NCBI GenBank assembly: GCA_030142905.1
Contig: JASJOG010000093.1
Coordinates: 1,115,001-1,179,000 of the forward strand
Length of the DNA: 64,000 nt
From: Heliopora coerulea
Lineage: Eukaryota; Cnidaria; Anthozoa; Scleralcyonacea; Helioporidae
Direction of reading: 5' to 3'
Position 1 is the first letter of the stretch. Every line of letters begins with the position of its first letter. The notes under the pieces were generated by a model that did no database searches, had not been told where the DNA came from, and saw only the letters and a program-made list of their open reading frames with translations. Both the position numbers and the translations under genes were made by a program. Shown here piece by piece: positions 62,695-64,000 of the stretch.

Positions 62695-64000
62695 GTGAGA
62701 TAAACATTACCAGTAATTTAGATTTCTATACATTTAGACGAGTATTTTCTTGAGCTAAATAAGCCAAGGCTTATTTTGATCGCGAGCAACTTCATGAAGG
62801 GCAGTCCATTTGTACGAGCGTTCCCAGTTTATCCTATATCGTCGGCTAGTTTCAGACGTTGCATATTTACTGTCGGACACACGGCTATAATTTCACTGAA
62901 TATGCTGGCCGCAGGAATATCTTCTTTAATAACTTAACACTACGGCAGACAAATCTGTTGGAATCTTAACGATCTAGAACAGAATTTATTATTAATCCAG
63001 TTGTCCCACAAACATGTTTAGCCGAAAGCTAACTAGTTTCCTGAGTATTAATGTTTAGCTGATGTCTGAAAGATTGCGCTACTTCAAGCTTTCAAAACAG
63101 AACTATAAAATCAACGGAAGCCTAAGAAGTTACTCTATGGTCCTTCTCAACTTGAAATTATGTATAAAAGTATTTTCCCAACAGCGGGAAGCCAAAATTT
63201 GGAATTTTATTAGTCATTGTTTTTCAGTCCTGCCATGTCAGGGTCAAACGTCAGGATAGCAAGGTTTCCCCCTTTAATATCTGTTGATGGACTTTCAAGC
63301 AAATTTAATCAAAGAAATAGTTAACTTGATTGCATAAATCACCTCTCATCTCCAAAATTAATGGCAGAAAAAAGGTTGCTGGTGGTAACGCTCGTTCTAT
63401 AATTGCTAGTTCCGCTCTTTTTATCGGCATCAATTTAGTACACTGAGTACAAAGAAACCCCACAAATTTCACGCTTTGTAGAGAAGAACTGACGCAGCAC
63501 AAAGTTGGCCATATTAAATAATTAGCAAGTTAAGTGAATTGTAAAAAAAAATAACAACTGTTAGACTTAAATCTTTAAAGTTTCCATGATGTTACGAGCA
63601 ATTTTAAGGAATTTTGCCGTTAAAACGCCACATGAACTGTTCATGTGCCAAGTTTTCATCCTGTTGACTTAGGTCTTCATGAGAGCACTGACCAAAAGCA
63701 CCGATGTGCTGAAGTCTTGAGTACATGTTATGATTGCTGAGCAGTCATTTTCATGGAAAACTACACTGCACTAGGAAGATCAACACGAAAAATTTGCCTC
63801 CGACTCGAGCCAAACATACAGGCATTTTGTGTACGCGGTTCTTCGAAATGTTTCGACAGAAGTTTTACCATTACGGCTTAGAGGACAGACATGAAACAGC
63901 TTGACAGTCTTCAGGGGCCGGTTATATGAAATCCGCTTAGCTTATCTAGTGCGCAAGTCACCAAAAGTGCATCTAGCTTTTTTGATCGACACGTCTTTCT
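61516..64000 (+). CDS. HSPA12A: HSPA12-like Hsp70 relative (first coding exon, continues right)
   Basis: One coding exon (61516-62694, 393 codons) ends with a GTGAGA donor after GAG. Residues about 302-393 are the start of the HSPA12 ATPase domain: [18 protein letters not shown] (phosphate-1 motif), then [20 protein letters not shown] and [15 protein letters not shown]12A/B are distant Hsp70 relatives lacking a typical substrate-binding domain. Ahead of it are about 300 acidic, Ser/Thr-rich, probably disordered residues ([16 protein letters not shown] near the start), much longer than the short leader of vertebrate HSPA12A. The start ATG has A at -3 and G at +4. Later exons are outside the window. 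Paralogue identity cannot be decided because invertebrates carry many HSPA12-like genes. Confidence 0.9.
62695..64000 (+). other. HSPA12-like intron 1 (to window edge)
   Basis: No second exon with HSPA12 similarity was seen on the plus strand in these 1.3 kb; no repeats stand out. The intron continues beyond the window. Confidence 0.65.

Noticed and set aside
1..64000. Horizontally acquired bacterial genes, CRISPR arrays or viral genes
   Set aside because: No long intronless bacterial-type frames, no spaced identical repeats of CRISPR type and no viral protein similarity were seen; genes are typical multi-exon animal genes.

Overview
The window is animal nuclear DNA, most likely from an anthozoan cnidarian such as a stony coral. 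Four multi-exon animal genes can be read. They have GT-AG introns of 0.2-4 kb, a promoter-to-promoter spacing of several kb and AT-rich non-coding DNA full of short inverted-repeat transposons, tRNA-derived SINEs, a degenerate LINE and microsatellites. The species is inferred, not proven. No bacterial, plasmid, phage or viral genes were seen.

Layout. (1) 1-8370, minus strand: the first five coding exons of MAEA, the RING-type subunit of the CTLH/GID ubiquitin ligase. Its C-terminal half lies beyond the left edge. (2) 8371-12392: no gene recognised. (3) 12393-48904, minus strand: a 36.5 kb gene for an attractin-family receptor. I place 28 coding exons, from signal peptide and start codon to stop codon, all phase-compatible except at one doubtful junction (17263-19193). 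The protein has EGF, CUB, paired EGF, kelch blades, PSI modules, laminin-type EGF, one membrane span and a conserved cytoplasmic tail. The C-type lectin domain of vertebrate attractins was not found. (4) 48905-52676: nested transposons and a SINE. (5) 52677-59047, minus strand: a complete six-exon gene (645 codons) with the mitochondria-eating protein (MIEAP/SPATA18) C-terminal domain and an unrecognised helical N-terminus. (6) 59048-61515: a GGAGT satellite and other non-coding DNA. (7) 61516 to the right edge, plus strand: the first exon of an HSPA12-type Hsp70 relative with a roughly 300-residue acidic, serine-rich N-terminal extension.

The genes do not form an operon. Three of them touch protein or organelle quality control: MAEA in ubiquitin ligation, MIEAP in mitochondrial turnover, HSPA12 in the Hsp70 superfamily. 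I treat this as chance neighbourhood. The most unusual material is in the repeats: at least four TA-flanked DNA transposons, three of them keeping a piece of pogo/Tigger transposase (one with a PCNA-binding-like tail); tRNA-like SINEs arranged as long inverted repeats; a tandem array of tRNA-like units inside a MIEAP intron; a PIF/Harbinger-like element nested in another palindromic element with a readable TAA duplication; and a 24-base hairpin repeat at several loci.
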